Assembly: GCA_023957375.1 (NCBI GenBank) | Contig: JAMLHB010000002.1 | Coordinates: 1-64,000 of the forward strand | Direction: 5' to 3' | Origin: Flavobacteriales bacterium | Lineage (GTDB): Bacteria > Bacteroidota > Bacteroidia > Flavobacteriales_F > PHOS-HE28 | DNA: 64,000 bases | Part shown: piece after piece, positions 21,927-30,032 of the stretch | Position numbering within the stretch: position 1 is the first letter of the stretch | Layout of the letters: each line of letters begins with the position of its first letter | Translations under genes and position numbers: made by a program | The notes under the pieces: generated by a model | The model's input: only the letters and a program-made list of their open reading frames with translations | Told to the model about the DNA's origin: nothing | Databases searched by the model: none

Positions 21927-22118
21927 CTACTGCTCGCCCCCGTACATCTCCTGTTTGTACACGGCGCGTTGGCGTTCCACGCGGCGTTCCACGCTGGGCT
22001 TGGTGAAATGCTGGCGGCGGCGCAGTTCGCGCAGCTTGCCCGTGCGGTCGAACTTCTTCTTGAACTTCTTGAGTGCCTTGTCGATGGGCTCGCCTTCCTT
22101 CACCGGGATGATCAGCAT
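21927..22118 (-). CDS. rpsU: 30S ribosomal protein S21
   Basis: 63 residues, 'MLIIPVKEGEPIDKALKKFK' then the basic 'RTGKLRELRRRQHFTKPSVERR' segment. The start at 22118 is set by the family N terminus; the longer frame runs through the promoter. Own promoter upstream and a strong terminator downstream, so a single-gene unit. Confidence 0.95.
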   Translation of the reverse strand: MLIIPVKEGEPIDKALKKFKKKFDRTGKLRELRRRQHFTKPSVERRVERQRAVYKQEMYGGEQ

Positions 22119-22142
22119 GTTGCTTTTTTCTGAATTGGGGTG

Positions 22143-22172
22143 CAAATATAGTTGTTTGGGTGATCGGTGCAA
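22143..22172 (-). promoter_or_regulatory. rpsU promoter (TTG, 19 bases, TATATTTG)
   Basis: TATATTTG at 22150-22143 with TTG at 22172-22170, the usual 19-base spacing; 24 bases to the rpsU ATG. Confidence 0.65.
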
Positions 22173-22189
22173 GTGGGGGCCGGTCCAGG

Positions 22190-22272
22190 GGTTGGTAGTT
22201 GTGGGTGGTCAGTCGACAGCTATAGGTTGGCAGGCTGTCAAGCCCACGACCCCCCACTAACAACTAGCAACC
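22190..22272. repeat. GTTGT-type inverted repeat after the acyl-CoA dehydrogenase gene
   Basis: GGTTGGTAGTTGT (22190-22202) and ACAACTAGCAACC (22260-22272) pair at 12 of 13 positions. The arrangement resembles the hairpin repeats at 28238 and 31931 and probably acts as a terminator-like structure after the gene ending at 22292. Confidence 0.5.
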
Positions 22273-22291
22273 GACAACTGCAAACAGTCCC

Positions 22292-23434
22292 TCACCGAAG
22301 AATATCCCTGCTGATCACCAGCTTTTGGATCTCGCTGGTGCCCTCGCCGATGGTGCAGAGCTTGCTGTCGCGGTAGAATTTCTCCACGGGGAAGTCCTTG
22401 GTGTAGCCGTATCCGCCGAAGATCTGCACGGCATCGGTGCTCACCTGCACGCTCACCTCGCTGGCGTAGTACTTGGCCATGGCGCCTTCCTTGGTCATGC
22501 GCTTCCCGTTGTTCTTCAGGTCGCTGGCACTGCGGATCAGCAGTTCGGCGGCTTCGATCTTCGTGGCCATGTCGGCGAGCTTGAAGCTGATGGCCTGAAA
22601 TTCGGAGATGGGTTTTCCGAACTGGTGCCTTTCCTTGGAATAGGCAACGCTGGCGTCCATGGCACCTTTGGCAATGCCCAAGGCCAGTGCCGCGATGCTG
22701 ATGCGCCCGCCATCCAGCACCTTCATGGCTTGCTGGAAGCCCTTCCCCACTTCGCCGAGCACGTTCTCCTCCGGAATGCGGCAGTCCTGGAAGATCACTT
22801 CCGCAGTCTCGCTGGCGCGCATGCCCAATTTATTCTCCTTCTTGCCACCGGAGAAGCCGGGGGTGCCGCGCTCCACCACGAAGGCGGTCATGCCGTGGTG
22901 GTCCAGCAGTTCGCCGGTGCGGGCGATCACCACCATCACATCGCTGCTGATGCCGTGGGTGATCCAGTTCTTGGTGCCGTTGAGCACCCATTCGTTGCCC
23001 TCTTTGCGGGCGGTGGTGGCCATGCGCATGGCGTCGCTGCCGGTACCCGCCTCGGTAAGGCCCCATGCCCCGAGCCATTCGCCGGTGGCCAGCTTGGGCA
23101 GCCACTTCTTCTTCTGCGCTTCGTTGCCGAAGTACAGGATGTGGCCGGTGCAGAGCGAATTGTGCGCGGCCACGCTCAGGCCCACGCTGCCGCACACCCG
23201 CGCCACCTCCACGATGGTGTCCACGTATTCGTGGTAGCCTAAGCCCGCGCCGCCGTATTCCTCAGGCACCAGCACGCCCATGATACCGGCCGGGCCGAAG
23301 TGCTTCTTGAAGAGGTCGATGGGCATGTGCTGGGTTTCGTCCCAATCCATCATTTGGGGGCGTACTTCCCGCTGTACCAGGTCGCGCACGGCTTGCGCGA
23401 TCATCCGTCCGTTCTCGGTCGTGCTGAAATCCAT
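22292..23434 (-). CDS. Acyl-CoA dehydrogenase
   Basis: 380 residues from the ATG at 23434. Family motifs: 'GAWGLTEAGTGSDA' (FAD/substrate binding), 'ERHQFGKPISEFQA', 'QIFGGYGYTKDFPVEKFYRDSKL', and the catalytic base Glu364 in 'IGEGTSEIQ', the position used by short/medium-chain enzymes. Oxidizes acyl-CoA to the 2-enoyl-CoA, passing electrons to ETF. An open frame continues upstream but runs through the promoter; 23434 follows the TACTTTCG box and gives the standard length. Confidence 0.93.
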   Translation of the reverse strand: MDFSTTENGRMIAQAVRDLVQREVRPQMMDWDETQHMPIDLFKKHFGPAGIMGVLVPEEYGGAGLGYHEYVDTIVEVARVCGSVGLSVAAHNSLCTGHILYFGNEAQKKKWLPKLATGEWLGAWGLTEAGTGSDAMRMATTARKEGNEWVLNGTKNWITHGISSDVMVVIARTGELLDHHGMTAFVVERGTPGFSGGKKENKLGMRASETAEVIFQDCRIPEENVLGEVGKGFQQAMKVLDGGRISIAALALGIAKGAMDASVAYSKERHQFGKPISEFQAISFKLADMATKIEAAELLIRSASDLKNNGKRMTKEGAMAKYYASEVSVQVSTDAVQIFGGYGYTKDFPVEKFYRDSKLCTIGEGTSEIQKLVISRDILR

Positions 23435-23489
23435 GTTCGGCTTTTGAATGCTAATGCTGCCGCGATGGAAACGGTGTTTTGCGGCGGCG

Positions 23490-23497
23490 CGAAAGTA
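23490..23497 (-). promoter_or_regulatory. -7 promoter box TACTTTCG
   Basis: Minus-strand TAnnTTTG-like box 55 bases before the acyl-CoA dehydrogenase ATG. Confidence 0.45.
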
Positions 23498-23806
23498 GGC
23501 TCTTCCGGGCGACCGGACCACGGTGCACAGGGCTACTTGGTCCCGCCTGCCCTTCGGGCGCGGCATTTCCAGGTTTTCAACCACGGATGCACGCCAATAA
23601 GCACGGATGAAAAATGTTTTCGCCTTGAGCCTGCTTTGGGGGGCGCCTTGTCCCCCATGCCTTCGGGCACCTGCACCGAAGCGCCCCGGCGTCGGCACGC
23701 GAAGCAAGTTCCGTGTGGACCCGCCTGCCGGCCGGCAGGTCCGTGGCTCTCGTCAAACAAGGCGAAGCACCACCGGACGCGGAGCCCGGGAGCGATGCTA
23801 CGGCGT
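23498..23806. other. Intergenic region with fragments of dispersed repeats
   Basis: About 310 bases with no convincing gene. It contains a CCACGGATG...CACGGATG fragment (from 23581), related to the repeat inside the MITE-like element at 28791, and a palindrome CCTGCCGGCCGGCAGG near 23730. A minus-strand open frame (23533-23814) is compositionally odd and judged not coding. Confidence 0.5.
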
Positions 23807-24769
23807 TCACTCACCTTCCACGGTGAGGTACGGTGCCATGCGGTCGCGGATGCTGTCGGTAACTAGCACACAGCCGGTGATGTCTTCCACCCGTTTGAAG
23901 GGGCCATGCTGTTGCCTGTACGCAACCAGGGCCCTGGCCACTTTCCAGCCCATGTATGGGTGGCGGCCCAGCTCCTCCACCGTGCAGGTGTTCAACGGCA
24001 CCCTTAGCACCGCATCCGGGTCCACGGTGAGCTTGGCTTTGAGTTCCTGCAGGGCATCAGGCTTGTTGCGCAGGATGGGCACTTCCGCCAATTGCTCCAG
24101 GTTGGTGAAGCCGCCCAAGCGTTCGCGGTAACGCAGGATGCTGCGGGCAAAGGAGGGGCCGATGCCCGGCACGGCAACCAGCTCAGCGGAATCCGCCTTA
24201 TTCAGTTCCACGGGGCTTGAAGGGCGATTCCCCGCACGGGCCTCCCACCGGTGAGCCATGGTGTCCGTCGGCCAGTTCCGGGTGCGTGCATGCCGCTGCC
24301 CGCCCTGGGCTGGCAGGCTGTCCGGCAGCTGAATGAAGGGTTCCCACTGCACGAAGAGTTCCGGCTCCACCACGCGCATGCGGGCCAGGTCGCGCTTGAT
24401 GCGGAAGCGGCCTCCGCGTTCCTCGAAGCGGTGGATGGCACCGGCTTGCCGCTCGCTGAGGCCCAACATCACCCATTGTTCCACGGGCAGGCCATTGGGG
24501 TCGAAGTTGAACAATTCGATGTCTTCACGCGTGGCCACGCGGCGCAGCTGCCGCTGATGTGCCGTATCCTGCATGCTCTGCCACACCACCTCGATCCTCT
24601 CCTTGTCCGCAAGCAGGGGCGGCCGGATCCACTGCTCCCAGGTGACCCATGCCGCAGCAATGATGCACAGGCCGAGCAGTACGGTGAAACCGCGCCGTTC
24701 GCCACGGTGCATGGCGAAGAGGTCTTTGAGCTCCTCCCGCCAGTTCCGCTGTTGTCTTCGGCGCGCCAT
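23807..24769 (-). CDS. Membrane-anchored helix-hairpin-helix (ComEA-like) protein
   Basis: 320 residues. A basic N terminus is followed by one transmembrane helix (about residues 28-45, 'GFTVLLGLCIIAAAWVTW'). Repeated helix-hairpin-helix modules follow: one degenerate ('LFNFDPNGLPVEQWVMLGLSERQAGAIHRF'), then 'VELNKADSAELVAVPGIGPSFARSILRYR' and 'VPLNTCTVEELGRHPYMGWKVARALVAYR'. HhH domains bind DNA; ComEA proteins catch incoming DNA in natural transformation. The long multi-HhH form is common in Bacteroidota, where the role is untested. It starts 11 bases after the RmlD-like gene, same strand. Confidence 0.82.
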   Translation of the reverse strand: MARRRQQRNWREELKDLFAMHRGERRGFTVLLGLCIIAAAWVTWEQWIRPPLLADKERIEVVWQSMQDTAHQRQLRRVATREDIELFNFDPNGLPVEQWVMLGLSERQAGAIHRFEERGGRFRIKRDLARMRVVEPELFVQWEPFIQLPDSLPAQGGQRHARTRNWPTDTMAHRWEARAGNRPSSPVELNKADSAELVAVPGIGPSFARSILRYRERLGGFTNLEQLAEVPILRNKPDALQELKAKLTVDPDAVLRVPLNTCTVEELGRHPYMGWKVARALVAYRQQHGPFKRVEDITGCVLVTDSIRDRMAPYLTVEGE

Positions 24770-24780
24770 GCGCCGTGAAG

Positions 24781-25683
24781 CTATGCTTCCAGTTGATCCC
24801 GCAAAATGGCGAGGCCTTCCTCAAAGCCGCGCGGGGCATAGCCCAGCCCGCGGCGGGCCTTGTCCAGCACAAAGCCGGTGACGGGCGGGCGCTTGGCGGG
24901 CTGGCCCAGGCTGTCGCTTTTCACGGGCGTTACCCCCGTGGTGGGCAGCTTGAAAAAGGCGCCCACGCGCTGCACCAGTTCCAGGATGTTCATGCCGTCC
25001 GGGCCGCTGAGGTGAAAGATGCCCGTGGCTTTTTTCTTGGCGATGCGGATACAGCCATCGGCCAGGTCTTCCGCCAGGGTGGGCATGCGCCACTGGTCGT
25101 CCACCACTTGGATGGGCGTGCCTTTTTCCAGCGCACCCTTCGCCCACAGCACCACATTGCTCCGGCTCAATCCCTTGGCAATGCCGTACACGATGATGGT
25201 GCGGGCGATGGCCCACTGCTTCAACCCGGCCTGCTGCACCAAGCGCTCGCCGTCCAACTTGCTGTGGCCGTAAATGCTCAACGGGGCGGGCTGGTCCTCT
25301 TCCCGGTACGGGCCGTGCTTTCCATCGAAGATGAAGTCGGTGCTGAGGAAGATGAAGTGGCTGTTGTGGCGCTTGGCCGCCTGCACCAACAGTTCCGTGG
25401 CCGTGACGTTCTGCAGTTGGCAGGCCACAGGGTCCAGCTCACAAGCATCCACGTTGGTCATGGCGGCGGTGTGGATCACCACCTCGGGCCGAAAGGCATC
25501 AAAGGCCGCGTCCACGGCTGGCTGCTGGGTGATGTCCACGGAACGATAGCGCTTGCCCAATGGATCCGCGGTGCGGTCATCCCCGCGCGAGGTGGCCAGC
25601 AGTTCCACGGCGGGATCGTTGCGCAAGGCAGCGATCAGTTTCTGGCCCAGCAGGCCGTTGCTTCCGGTGATGAGGATGCGCAT
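24781..25683 (-). CDS. RmlD-like dTDP-4-dehydrorhamnose reductase family protein
   Basis: 300 residues. Extended SDR with nucleotide-binding 'TGSNGLLGQKL' (7-17), 'DITQQPAVDAAFDAFRPEVVIHTAAMTNVDACE', and active-site Y138-x-x-x-K142 ('YGHSK'). Close to RmlD, the last enzyme of dTDP-L-rhamnose synthesis, but no rml genes lie nearby, so the sugar substrate is not certain. Start ATG 25683 lies 6 bases after a TACCTTCG box (leaderless). Probably co-transcribed with the ComEA-like gene. Confidence 0.83.
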   Translation of the reverse strand: MRILITGSNGLLGQKLIAALRNDPAVELLATSRGDDRTADPLGKRYRSVDITQQPAVDAAFDAFRPEVVIHTAAMTNVDACELDPVACQLQNVTATELLVQAAKRHNSHFIFLSTDFIFDGKHGPYREEDQPAPLSIYGHSKLDGERLVQQAGLKQWAIARTIIVYGIAKGLSRSNVVLWAKGALEKGTPIQVVDDQWRMPTLAEDLADGCIRIAKKKATGIFHLSGPDGMNILELVQRVGAFFKLPTTGVTPVKSDSLGQPAKRPPVTGFVLDKARRGLGYAPRGFEEGLAILRDQLEA

Positions 25684-25689
25684 GGCCGG

Positions 25690-25697
25690 CGAAGGTA
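25690..25697 (-). promoter_or_regulatory. -7 promoter box TACCTTCG
   Basis: Minus strand, 6 bases before the ATG at 25683; identical sequence and spacing to the box at 1426. Confidence 0.6.
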
Positions 25698-25729
25698 GGA
25701 GCCGTTGTGCGTGCAGGTGGTAGGTGGCA

Positions 25730-26119
25730 CAGGGCCATCGGGTCTGAACCACCCGTTGAGCCTGCGATCTCGATCAGTTGTTCGTTGTCAGTTGTTAGGG
25801 TTGACCCCGCAAACGGTGCGCGGTGGCCAATTCGTTGAGTTTGAACCTACGCCCGCGTATTACGCCGGATTATGCAGCAGGGTTCGTTGCGAGCCTGCCT
25901 GACGGTAGGCAGGGGTCGAAATCACAATGGCAGCGCGGTTTTCACCGAGAAGGAATAGCACAGGCTATTGTGCCGAGGGGAAAACCGGCGAAGCGTACGC
26001 TGCCGCAGTGATTTCGGGCCGTGGTAGAAATCCTGCTGCATAATCCGGGTATTAGGGTGCCCCCTCTGAACTGCGGAGTACCTTGAGAACTCGTTGGAAC
26101 GGCCCTGACAACGAACAAC
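25730..26119. repeat. Nested palindromic repeat region
   Basis: This 390-base gene-free stretch holds nested inverted repeats. GTTGTTCGTTGTCAG (25777-25791) pairs with 26105-26119 (15 of 15). CCGGATTATGCAGCAGG (25865-25881) pairs with 26032-26048 (17 of 17). GAAATCAC (25918-25925) pairs with 26008-26015. A central ATAGC/GCTAT loop completes it. The left edge (25730-25745) is CAGGGCCATCGGGTCT, identical to the terminal repeat of the MITE-like element at 28791. A further CCTGCCTgacggtAGGCAGG palindrome lies at about 25894. It may be a degenerate or composite MITE. The remaining bases to 26360 show no gene. Confidence 0.75.
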
Positions 26120-26360
26120 TTTCAACTCACAACCAGTCGAAACTTCAAATTCAGCCGCCAATTGCGGACTCCAGGCCCGATAGCCCTGGCAGGCGGCAGG
26201 TGGGCAGCGGGCAGATGGCGGAGCATAGCTGAAAGGGGAACCGTCAAGGCACCAAGAGATCCGTTTCGGGCGATGATGTGATGAGGTTGAACGGAAAAGT
26301 TTGAACCGGACAGGTGGTCACGTGTACAGGGCGATAATTCCAACAATACGCCACCACGCC

Positions 26361-28223
26361 ATGCGTCACGCCCTTCTTCTCTTCTTCACATTCATCACCT
26401 CCGCGCTCTGCGCACAATCCATCAGCGGCAACTTAAACGCGGGTGCATCGGGCGCCAGCTTGGGTTACGGCAATGTGGACATCTACCGCGGCGACAAGCT
26501 GGTAGCCTCCGTGCTCACCGACCGCGAAGGCAACTTCAACGTGCGCTTGGACACCGGCCTGTACCGCTGCGTGGTGAGCTACGACGGCTTCGTGAGCAGC
26601 ACGAAAACCGTGCGGGTGAAGGCCGACGAGAAAGTGGATTTTGCCGTGGCCAAGGAAACCGGCACGCCGAAAGGTGCCGCGCCCACCAGCGAAAGCAAAG
26701 TGATGACCACCTACTCCATGGCGGACGCCGCGCCGGAATACGGCCGCCATGCCCGCGCCATTGGCGTGGAGTTCGCCCCCGTGAACGCTTCGTGGCCCGC
26801 CACCTTCAACCGGCACACCGCCGATGTTGCCGCCGCCGAAGGTGTGCTCACCGCCGGAGAGGTGAACGATTTCGCCAAATGGCGACAGTGGACCGACCTC
26901 TCGGCAGAAGCCTTGTCCAGCTTGCGCAAGGCGTGGGGCATGGCGCCCAACGGCCGCTACACCCTGGACCTACAAACACCGCAGGGCTTGCCTTTGGCCG
27001 ATGCGTTGGTGCGGCTCATGCACGGAAGCCGCGTGCTCTTCCAGGCGCGCACCGACAACACCGGCAAAGCGGAGCTGTGGGCCGCGCTGGACGTGGCGGA
27101 CACCTTGGAACCGGGGCGGTTGCAGCTGCATGTGGAATACGGCGGGCAAAGCTTCCATGTGGAGGATGCGCGGCCCTTCACCCGGAAGGTGAACCGCTTG
27201 GTGGTGGACGTGCCGTGCGGCCCAAGCAACGCCGTGGACATTGCGTTCGTGGTGGACGCCACCGGCTCCATGCAGGACGAGATCGATTTTCTGAAGGCGG
27301 AGATGAACGACATCATATACCGCAGCAAGCGCATCGGCGACCAGCTCAGCTTCCGCTTCGCCAACGTATTTTACCGCGACGCGGGCGCCAATGATGAATA
27401 CACCACACGCAGCATGGATTTCACACCTGTGCTCTCCACGGCGGTGAATTTCATTTCAGCCCAGCGCGCCGACGGCGGCGGAGACACGCCGGAGGCCGTG
27501 GAGATCGCCCTGGACAGCGCGATCAACGGCCTTTCGTGGAGCGCCTCGGCACGCGCACGGGTCCTCTTCTTAGTGCTGGACGCAGGGCCGCACCTTACTG
27601 AAGCGGTGAAGCAACGCATGCGTGAACTGGCCGCGCAGGCCGCCGCCAAGGGCATCCGCGTCGTGCCCGTGGCCGCCAGCGGTACCGACAAGGCCACCGA
27701 ATACCTGATGCGCACCTTGGCCTTGGCCACCAACGGCACCTACACCTTCCTTACTGACCACAGCGGTGTGGGGCGGCCGCATACAGCCCCCAGCACGGAC
27801 AAATTCGAGGTGGAATCGCTGAACAGCCTCTTGGTGCGCATCCTGAAGAGCTTCACCTACATGCCCGATTGCCAGCAGCAGCTCCCGGAGCTGGCGCTGG
27901 AGTATCCGGATTCCACGGTGCAAGCGCCCCTTTCCTCCGACAGCACCACGGCCATTCCCGAAGGAGGTCCGGGGCAAGCCACACTTCGGTGGAGCTACTG
28001 GCCGAACCCGACTTCAGGCTTGGTGTACATCACGGCGGATGCGGGGATCCCCGAGCTCTACATCACCGACCTCAGCGGCAAGGTGCTGCAGGTGGTGAAG
28101 GGGTTGGCGGACGTGCGCACCGTGCAAGTGGACCTCGGCGCCTACGCCACGGGCATTTACCTGATCCGCTATCCGTACGGCAGCAATTGGTTCAGCGGCA
28201 GGGTGGTGCTGCAGCGGGGGTGA
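26361..28223 (+). CDS. Secreted VWA-domain protein with T9SS sorting domain
   Basis: 620 residues. A signal peptide (1-18, 'MRHALLLFFTFITSALCA') is followed by a carboxypeptidase-regulatory-like beta domain (about 22-95). The VWA domain starts near residue 293 ('AVDIAFVVDATGSM', MIDAS aspartate D299). The C-terminal ~75 residues are a T9SS type A sorting domain ('YWPNPTSGLVYI...ITDLSGKVLQ...GIYLIRYPYG'). VWA domains bind ligands through a metal ion; adhesion or surface assembly is likely. Stands alone, converging on the YehS-like gene. Confidence 0.87.
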   Translation: MRHALLLFFTFITSALCAQSISGNLNAGASGASLGYGNVDIYRGDKLVASVLTDREGNFNVRLDTGLYRCVVSYDGFVSSTKTVRVKADEKVDFAVAKETGTPKGAAPTSESKVMTTYSMADAAPEYGRHARAIGVEFAPVNASWPATFNRHTADVAAAEGVLTAGEVNDFAKWRQWTDLSAEALSSLRKAWGMAPNGRYTLDLQTPQGLPLADALVRLMHGSRVLFQARTDNTGKAELWAALDVADTLEPGRLQLHVEYGGQSFHVEDARPFTRKVNRLVVDVPCGPSNAVDIAFVVDATGSMQDEIDFLKAEMNDIIYRSKRIGDQLSFRFANVFYRDAGANDEYTTRSMDFTPVLSTAVNFISAQRADGGGDTPEAVEIALDSAINGLSWSASARARVLFLVLDAGPHLTEAVKQRMRELAAQAAAKGIRVVPVAASGTDKATEYLMRTLALATNGTYTFLTDHSGVGRPHTAPSTDKFEVESLNSLLVRILKSFTYMPDCQQQLPELALEYPDSTVQAPLSSDSTTAIPEGGPGQATLRWSYWPNPTSGLVYITADAGIPELYITDLSGKVLQVVKGLADVRTVQVDLGAYATGIYLIRYPYGSNWFSGRVVLQRG

Positions 28224-28237
28224 AGGCGGGGTATCCG

Positions 28238-28278
28238 TTGTCAGTTGTCAGGTCACTGGGAACGGACAACTGACAACT
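28238..28278. terminator. GTTGTCA-type hairpin between convergent genes
   Basis: GTTGTCAGTTGTC (28238-28250) and GACAACTGACAAC (28266-28278) form a perfect 13-bp stem with a 15-base loop. It sits 14 bases after the VWA gene stop and 5 bases after the YehS-like stop, so it can serve both as a bidirectional terminator-like structure. Confidence 0.6.
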
Positions 28279-28283
28279 AAGCC

Positions 28284-28508
28284 CTACCCCTGCCTCGGCC
28301 CGCGCAGGTGGATCACTAAGCCGTTGAGGAAGTTGCGCAGCACCTGGTCGCCGGCCTCCACGTACTTCGGATGGTCTTCCTTGCGGAACAGGTCGTTCAC
28401 CTGGCTGGTGGTCATGTGGAAATCCACCAAGGCGAGGATCTTCACGATGTCGGTGTCATGGAGCTTGAGCGCCACGCGCAGCTTCTTGAGGATATCGTTG
28501 TTGGTCAT
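28284..28508 (-). CDS. DUF1456 (YehS-like) protein, single-repeat form
   Basis: 74 residues, 'MTNNDILKKLRVALKLHDTD' then 'ILALVDFHMTTSQVNDLFRKEDHPKYVEAGDQVLRNFLNGL', the DUF1456 repeat. E. coli YehS has two such repeats (about 150 residues); this protein has one, followed by a short tail. Function unknown. Its ATG overlaps the stop of the upstream PspC-like gene (ATGA), showing translational coupling. Confidence 0.82.
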   Translation of the reverse strand: MTNNDILKKLRVALKLHDTDIVKILALVDFHMTTSQVNDLFRKEDHPKYVEAGDQVLRNFLNGLVIHLRGPRQG

Positions 28509-28738
28509 TCCAGTTCCCACACGGTGCTGCGGCGCGCAAAGGGCCGCTTGATGCGCTCCTTGTGCTGGAGGACGAAGGCCATGACCAGGTACAGTACCAC
28601 GTTGAGGCCAACGGTAACGAAGCTGAGGTAAATAAAGCTGAGCCGCACCTGCTCGGTTTTGATGTTGAGCTTGTGGGCCCACCATTCGCACACCCCGAAG
28701 GCCTGATGCTCAAAGTGGGTTTTGATGCGGTCGATCAT
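28505..28738 (-). CDS. PspC-domain small membrane protein
   Basis: 77 residues. 'GVCEWWAHKLNIKTEQVRLSF' matches the PspC N-terminal motif (usually GVCGGLAEYFGIDPTLVRL) and is followed by one hydrophobic helix ('YLSFVTVGLNVVLYLVMAFVLQ'). PspC proteins sense envelope stress or modify transcription; the role here is unknown. Overlaps the YehS-like gene by four bases. A weak TAAATTGC box lies 14 bases upstream. Confidence 0.75.
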   Translation of the reverse strand: MIDRIKTHFEHQAFGVCEWWAHKLNIKTEQVRLSFIYLSFVTVGLNVVLYLVMAFVLQHKERIKRPFARRSTVWELE

Positions 28739-28790
28739 GGTTTTGAGGGGTGCAATTTAGGTAAGCCAACGATGGTTGGAACGAAAGGGG

Positions 28791-28993
28791 CAGGGCCATC
28801 GGGTCTTATACCTGCGCCTGGCGGCGTATTCATACCCTGACTTTTGAACCACGGATCCACACGGATGGACACGGATCAAGAAGGTTGTTTTACTCGGTAG
28901 GTGGGTCCGCAATCCGTGTGCATCGGTGTCCATCCGTGGTTTGAATACCATTGGAAGCCGCGCCCGCAGGGCGCGTTAGACCCGATGGCCCTG
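28791..28993. mobile_element. MITE-like element, 203 bp, with 16-bp terminal inverted repeats and 10-bp target duplication
   Basis: CAGGGCCATCGGGTCT at 28791-28806 is perfectly inverted at 28978-28993. The element is flanked directly by ACGAAAGGGG at 28781-28790 and 28994-29003, a perfect 10-base direct repeat. The interior is itself palindromic: GTATTCA/TGAATAC and a run of CCACGGATG-CACACGGAT units facing their complement. No gene fits inside, so it would be non-autonomous. A further copy of its terminal repeat lies at 25730. Confidence 0.85.
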
Positions 28994-29005
28994 ACGAAAG
29001 GGGTG

Positions 29006-29061
29006 GTTCGTAGGGCGTGGTGCATAGGGCGTAGTTCGTAGGGTGTGTGACTCGTGACTCG
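29006..29061. repeat. Heptamer array, eight units in register
   Basis: Eight consecutive 7-mers: GTTCGTA, GGGCGTG, GTGCATA, GGGCGTA, GTTCGTA, GGGTGTG, TGACTCG, TGACTCG. It begins 2 bases after the MITE target duplication and ends exactly at the IS3 terminus. Bases 29026-29043 recur inverted at 30515-30532, on the other side of the IS. Confidence 0.8.
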
Positions 29062-29081
29062 TCCTGAAAAAAGTTGACGGG

Positions 29082-30032
29082 TTAATGGATTTTGTCCTGT
29101 GTTGGGTTTACAAGTTCCGAATTGTCCTGTGAGGGGTTGACGACGCTATAATAGTTCTTCCATCGCCTCTTGGGTTTATGGTCCAGCAGGTGCGCGTTGT
29201 CGGGCACGAGCATGTCGCAGCTCATGTGGGGGCGCTCCCCGTTGTATATGGCCACGGCCTGGTCCACCACGGCCTTGGCCTGGGTGATGTTGGTGATGCG
29301 GTGATGGGCCAGCAGTTCGTTCTTCAGGATACCGTTCAACTGCTCTGCAACGGCATTGTCGCGCGGGTCCGAGGTCTCGGTCATGCTGATGCGCATGCCC
29401 GCCGACCGCAGCGCCTTGACGTACCGGACATAGCAGTACTGGCTGCCCCGGTCACTGTGGTGGATGATCCCTTCGAGGCTCCTTGTGCAATTGCCCTGGG
29501 CCATGCGCAGCGCGGCCACGGCATGGTCCCCGTCCATGCTGGTGGCCACGCGATGGCCCACGATCTTGTGGGAGCAGGCATCGGTGACCAGGAAGATGAA
29601 GTAGAAGCCCTCTTCCACGGCCCAGTAGGTGATGTCGCTTACCCACACCTGGTCCGGCCGCTCGAGCACAAGGCCCTTTACCAGGTCGGGGTACACCCGC
29701 AGGCCATGCCCGCTGTAGGTGGTGCGCACACGCCGTCGACGGGGTCGGATCAACAGGTGCTCCGCCCGTAGCAGGTCGAAGAATCCGTCCCGCCCGAAGG
29801 GCTCGGGGAGCTGACCGATCTCCGCCTTGAGCGCCGCATACAGCTTCCTGCCGCCAAGCTTGGGCATGCGGGAACGCAAGGCACGCACCCGCTGCACCAC
29901 CTCCTCCTGGCCTTGATGCACGCGCTCGGCGTGCCGGGCGTACTTATGGTGCGCCTGCCTGCTCACACCAAGTGACCGACACAATGCCTCCTGGCCCAGC
30001 TTCGGATGCAGCGTCTTCATTTCATGGATCAC
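29082..30032 (-). CDS. IS3-family transposase OrfB (DDE integrase domain)
   Basis: 316 residues. Begins with an HTH-like 'LHPKLGQEALCRSLGVSRQAHHKYARHAE' and has the DDE triad: D in 'VWVSDITYW', D in 'IIHHSDRGSQYC', E in 'NAVAEQLNGILKNEL'. Catalyses strand transfer when made as an OrfAB fusion. The nominal GTG start at 30032 overlaps OrfA; production probably relies on -1 frameshifting at AAAAAAG (30050-30044). The last 24 residues contain VNPSQD and VNPTQD because the frame reads through the duplicated terminal motifs. Confidence 0.93.
   Translation of the reverse strand: MIHEMKTLHPKLGQEALCRSLGVSRQAHHKYARHAERVHQGQEEVVQRVRALRSRMPKLGGRKLYAALKAEIGQLPEPFGRDGFFDLLRAEHLLIRPRRRRVRTTYSGHGLRVYPDLVKGLVLERPDQVWVSDITYWAVEEGFYFIFLVTDACSHKIVGHRVATSMDGDHAVAALRMAQGNCTRSLEGIIHHSDRGSQYCYVRYVKALRSAGMRISMTETSDPRDNAVAEQLNGILKNELLAHHRITNITQAKAVVDQAVAIYNGERPHMSCDMLVPDNAHLLDHKPKRRWKNYYSVVNPSQDNSELVNPTQDKIH

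Noticed and set aside
23533-23814. Cys/Arg-rich minus-strand ORF upstream of the acyl-CoA dehydrogenase
   Set aside because: Reads through repeat fragments and overlaps the end of the ComEA-like gene; no family match recognised.
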